From positions 1 through 7,524 of the forward strand of contig DALTWR010000036.1 of NCBI GenBank assembly GCA_029986975.1: a stretch of 7,524 nucleotides of DNA, read 5' to 3'. Position numbers and translations under genes: made by a program. The notes beneath the pieces are model-generated. The model did not search any database. It had not been told where the DNA came from and was given only the letters and a program-made list of their open reading frames with translations. This stretch comes from Methanocorpusculum sp. Lineage in GTDB: Archaea; Halobacteriota; Methanomicrobia; Methanomicrobiales; Methanocorpusculaceae. Shown one piece after another: positions 6,079 to 7,524 of the stretch; within the stretch, counting starts at the first letter, position 1, and the number at the start of each line of letters is the position of its first letter.

Positions 6079-6489
6079 TCACTTCAGCGGGACATACTTA
6101 CTCGACCGGGTTGCACCGACACCAGCGCTGCCGTGGGTAACTCTCTTGCGGGTTAATGCGAATTCTCCAAAGTAGTGGAAAACTCCCTCAACCGGAAGCT
6201 CAACTTCAACGAACTCTTTACCGGAGTAGATAGCAACCTTCTTGCCGACCATTTCCGGAAGGATAATCATAGAACGGAGATGAGTTCTTACACCATCACC
6301 TGCTGCAATCTTTGCGCGGACATCCTCTTCGCCGCGGGTAAAGCCGCGAAGAATCTTTCTGCGTGCACCTGTCGGCATAATCGGAAGAAGCTCTTCCATA
6401 GACATTGCCTTGAGTGCTTCGAGGTTGTAACCGTGATAGGTGTACTCTTCTCGCCGTTTCGGCATTCTCTTAGTAGTTTTCTTTGCCAT
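6079..6489 (-). CDS. rps19: Small-subunit ribosomal protein uS19 (S19)
   Basis: This encodes a 136-residue uS19, a 30S head protein that pairs with uS13 near the A site. The archaeal N-terminal extension contains RREEYTYHGYNLEALKAMSMEELLPIMPTGARRKILRGF, the usual F-YRG---E-L--M----L--L-P-R-RR---RG pattern in slightly altered form. The conserved core is VRTHLRSMIILPEMVGKKVAIYSGKEFVEVE at 67-97, and GEFALTRKRVTHGSAGVGATRSSKYVPLK ends the protein. The ATG at 6489-6487 has GGAGGTGA six bases upstream, overlapping the uL2 stop. uL22 follows after five bases with the ATG start I chose. Confidence 0.97.
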   Translation of the reverse strand: MAKKTTKRMPKRREEYTYHGYNLEALKAMSMEELLPIMPTGARRKILRGFTRGEEDVRAKIAAGDGVRTHLRSMIILPEMVGKKVAIYSGKEFVEVELPVEGVFHYFGEFALTRKRVTHGSAGVGATRSSKYVPLK

Positions 6490-6495
6490 CTATCT

Positions 6496-6503
6496 TCACC
6501 TCC
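6496..6503 (-). promoter_or_regulatory. Ribosome-binding site of uS19, containing the uL2 stop codon
   Basis: The minus strand reads GGAGGTGA, the strongest Shine-Dalgarno match in the window. The uL2 stop TGA forms its last three bases, and the uS19 ATG follows six bases later. Confidence 0.85.
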
Positions 6504-7206
6504 GGCATCCGGTTCTGCGGGCTGCAATATGTCCGACCTTCTTACCAGCCGGAGTTCCGCGGGCGCATGTCTTCGGCTTACCCGGGTGCTGATGTCCACC
6601 GCCACCGAACGGGTGGTCGATAACGTTCATAGCAACACCGCGTGTTCTCGGCCAGCGGGTTGCAGAGCTCTTCATCTTGTGGTACTGTTTACCTGCCTTT
6701 AAGATCGGCTTCTCGCTGCGTCCTCCGCCGGCGACAAGACCAATAGTTGCAAGACAGTTCTCATTGAACCACTTGGGTTTTCCAGACGGCATCTTAATGC
6801 CGACTTTACCGTCGTCTTTTCCGATAATGACTGCCTGAACGCCGCTTGCACGGACGAACTTTCCGCCGTCACCGGGCTTGCCTTCGATGTTGCAGACTGC
6901 AACTCCGGTCGGAATGTCTGCTAAACGCAGGGAGTTTCCGTTTGCAAGTTTTGCTTCCGGACCCCAGGAGAGTTCCTGACCAATTCCGACACCTTCGGTA
7001 ACAAGGGCGTACTCTTTCTTGCCGTCAATGTAAACAACTGCAATCGGAGTGTGGCGTGCCGGGTCGTGCTCGATGTCAACAACGGTTGCTGTGACAGTCT
7101 TGGAAGCTGTTCCAAAGTGCTTCAGTTCAGCTTTATACTGGTGTGACGGTGCACGATATGTCGGTCCGCCTTTTCCGCGGGCCTGTGTACTAATTCTGTG
7201 TCCCAT
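6496..7206 (-). CDS. rpl2: Large-subunit ribosomal protein uL2 (L2)
   Basis: This encodes a 236-residue uL2, one of the most conserved 50S proteins, needed for subunit association and for the peptidyl-transferase region. The archaeal start MGHRISTQARGKGGPTYRAPSHQYKAELKH is followed by the OB-like RNA-binding domain (VDIEHDPARHTPIAVVYIDG at 43-62), the SH3-like domain (KPGDGGKFVRASGVQAVIIGKDDGKVGIKMPSGKPKWFNENCLATIGLVAGGG), and the C-terminal loop RGVAMNVIDHPFGGGGHQHPGKP at 189-211 that contacts 23S rRNA. KVGHIAARRTG lies close to the C-terminus. The ATG at 7206-7204 has AAGGTGAG at 7210-7217, overlapping the uL23 stop. Length is normal for archaea. Confidence 0.98.
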   Translation of the reverse strand: MGHRISTQARGKGGPTYRAPSHQYKAELKHFGTASKTVTATVVDIEHDPARHTPIAVVYIDGKKEYALVTEGVGIGQELSWGPEAKLANGNSLRLADIPTGVAVCNIEGKPGDGGKFVRASGVQAVIIGKDDGKVGIKMPSGKPKWFNENCLATIGLVAGGGRSEKPILKAGKQYHKMKSSATRWPRTRGVAMNVIDHPFGGGGHQHPGKPKTCARGTPAGKKVGHIAARRTGCRR

Positions 7207-7215
7207 TATCTCACC

Positions 7216-7464
7216 TTACACAATTCCCAGCTGAGAGAGAATCTCTTCAGCAGCGTTCTTCTCCTCGAAGGTAATAATTGCCTTCTTGGTTCCTTTCGTG
7301 GTCATCATGGTGTTGATTGCTGCAATCTTCTTACCAAAGGTCTTTTCGACTGCTGCTTTAATGTCTTCCTTTCTTGCTTCCTTTTCAACGATGAAAGAGA
7401 GCTGGTTGACATTTTCTAAGAGGACCATTGCTTTTTCTGTAACAATCGGGTGTGCGAGTGTCAT
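7216..7464 (-). CDS. rpl23: Large-subunit ribosomal protein uL23 (L23)
   Basis: This encodes an 82-residue uL23, a 50S protein at the tunnel exit that forms part of the docking site for signal recognition particle and nascent-chain factors. The family start HPIVTEKAMVLLENVNQLSFIVEKEARKEDIKAAVEKTFG is followed by KKIAAINTMMTTKGTKKAIITF and a short acidic helix ending LSQLGIV. It is the compact archaeal form without the long loop extension of many bacterial proteins. The ATG at 7464-7462 comes three bases after the uL4 stop, with GGAGG eight bases upstream inside the end of uL4. The TAA stop contributes to the uL2 ribosome-binding site. Confidence 0.97.
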   Translation of the reverse strand: MTLAHPIVTEKAMVLLENVNQLSFIVEKEARKEDIKAAVEKTFGKKIAAINTMMTTKGTKKAIITFEEKNAAEEILSQLGIV

Positions 7465-7467
7465 AGC

Positions 7468-7524
7468 TTATGCCTCCCCGAGTTTCTTTACAGCTGCTTC
7501 AGTCCAGACGGTAAGTCTGCCTGC
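7468..7524 (-). CDS. rpl4: Large-subunit ribosomal protein uL4 (L4), C-terminal fragment
   Basis: Only the last 18 codons and the TAA stop (7470-7468) are in the window; the gene continues past the high-coordinate edge. The residues AGRLTVWTEAAVKKLGEA match the usual C-terminus of archaeal uL4 (PGRLTVWTE---KKL), and its place just before uL23 is as expected. uL4 is a 50S protein whose loop reaches the exit tunnel. uL3 would be expected upstream. Confidence 0.9.
   Translation of the reverse strand, partial: AGRLTVWTEAAVKKLGEA

Noticed and set aside
6175..6702. A 175-codon open frame on the plus strand, opposite uS19 and uL2.
   Set aside because: It lies entirely antisense to two unmistakable ribosomal genes, has no recognisable domain, and is rich in Cys, Ser and Arg as expected of a shadow frame. 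The other plus-strand frames (for example 3254-3688 and 4889-5320) fail for the same reason.
1..7524. A search for terminators, tRNA or other RNA genes, CRISPR arrays, insertion sequences and an unfamiliar gene system.
   Set aside because: Coding sequence fills essentially the whole window with gaps of at most 14 bases. I found no T-rich transcript end, direct repeat array, transposase or unassigned gene. Every gene fits the conserved archaeal ribosomal operon order.

Overview
The window is a single, densely packed archaeal ribosomal-protein operon, the S10/spc-type cluster, and every gene is read on the minus strand. In transcription order (high to low coordinate) it holds uL4 (3' end only), uL23, uL2, uS19, uL22, uS3, uL29, RNase P protein component 1 (Rpp29/Pop4), uS17, uL14, uL24, eS4, uL5, uS14, uS8, uL6, eL32, eL19 and uL18 (5' end only).

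The organism is an archaeon. eS4, eL32, eL19 and the RNase P protein are found in archaea and eukaryotes but not in bacteria, and here they sit inside the order known from euryarchaeal spc operons. Start sites carry strong Shine-Dalgarno sequences (AAGGAG, GAGGTGA, GGAGGTGA). Base composition looks close to balanced, and protein details such as acidic or alanine-rich tails suggest a mesophilic methanogen of the Methanomicrobia. Methanocorpusculum or a relative is my guess from general resemblance; it is not demonstrated here.

Layout: 7468-7524 ends uL4; 6079-7464 holds uL23, uL2 and uS19; 4729-6073 holds uL22, uS3 and uL29; 4449-4721 is the RNase P subunit; 3343-4440 holds uS17, uL14 and uL24; 1536-3346 holds eS4, uL5, uS14 and uS8; 81-1522 holds uL6, eL32 and eL19; 1-77 starts uL18. 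The largest gap between genes is 14 bases. Three junctions are ATGA overlaps, one is an 8-base overlap, and several stop codons lie inside the next gene's Shine-Dalgarno sequence. I see no promoter, terminator, RNA gene, repeat array or mobile element, so the whole stretch is probably co-transcribed from a promoter upstream of uL4, outside the window.

The genes work together: all but one encode parts of the 30S or 50S ribosomal subunit, and the exception encodes a subunit of the tRNA-maturing enzyme RNase P. This is a conserved housekeeping region, and I found no new biological system. The second-look items are modest: atypical codon use and a weak ribosome-binding site in the RNase P gene, charged low-complexity tails on eL32 and uS3, stop/Shine-Dalgarno fusions, and a context preference for the leucine codon TTA.
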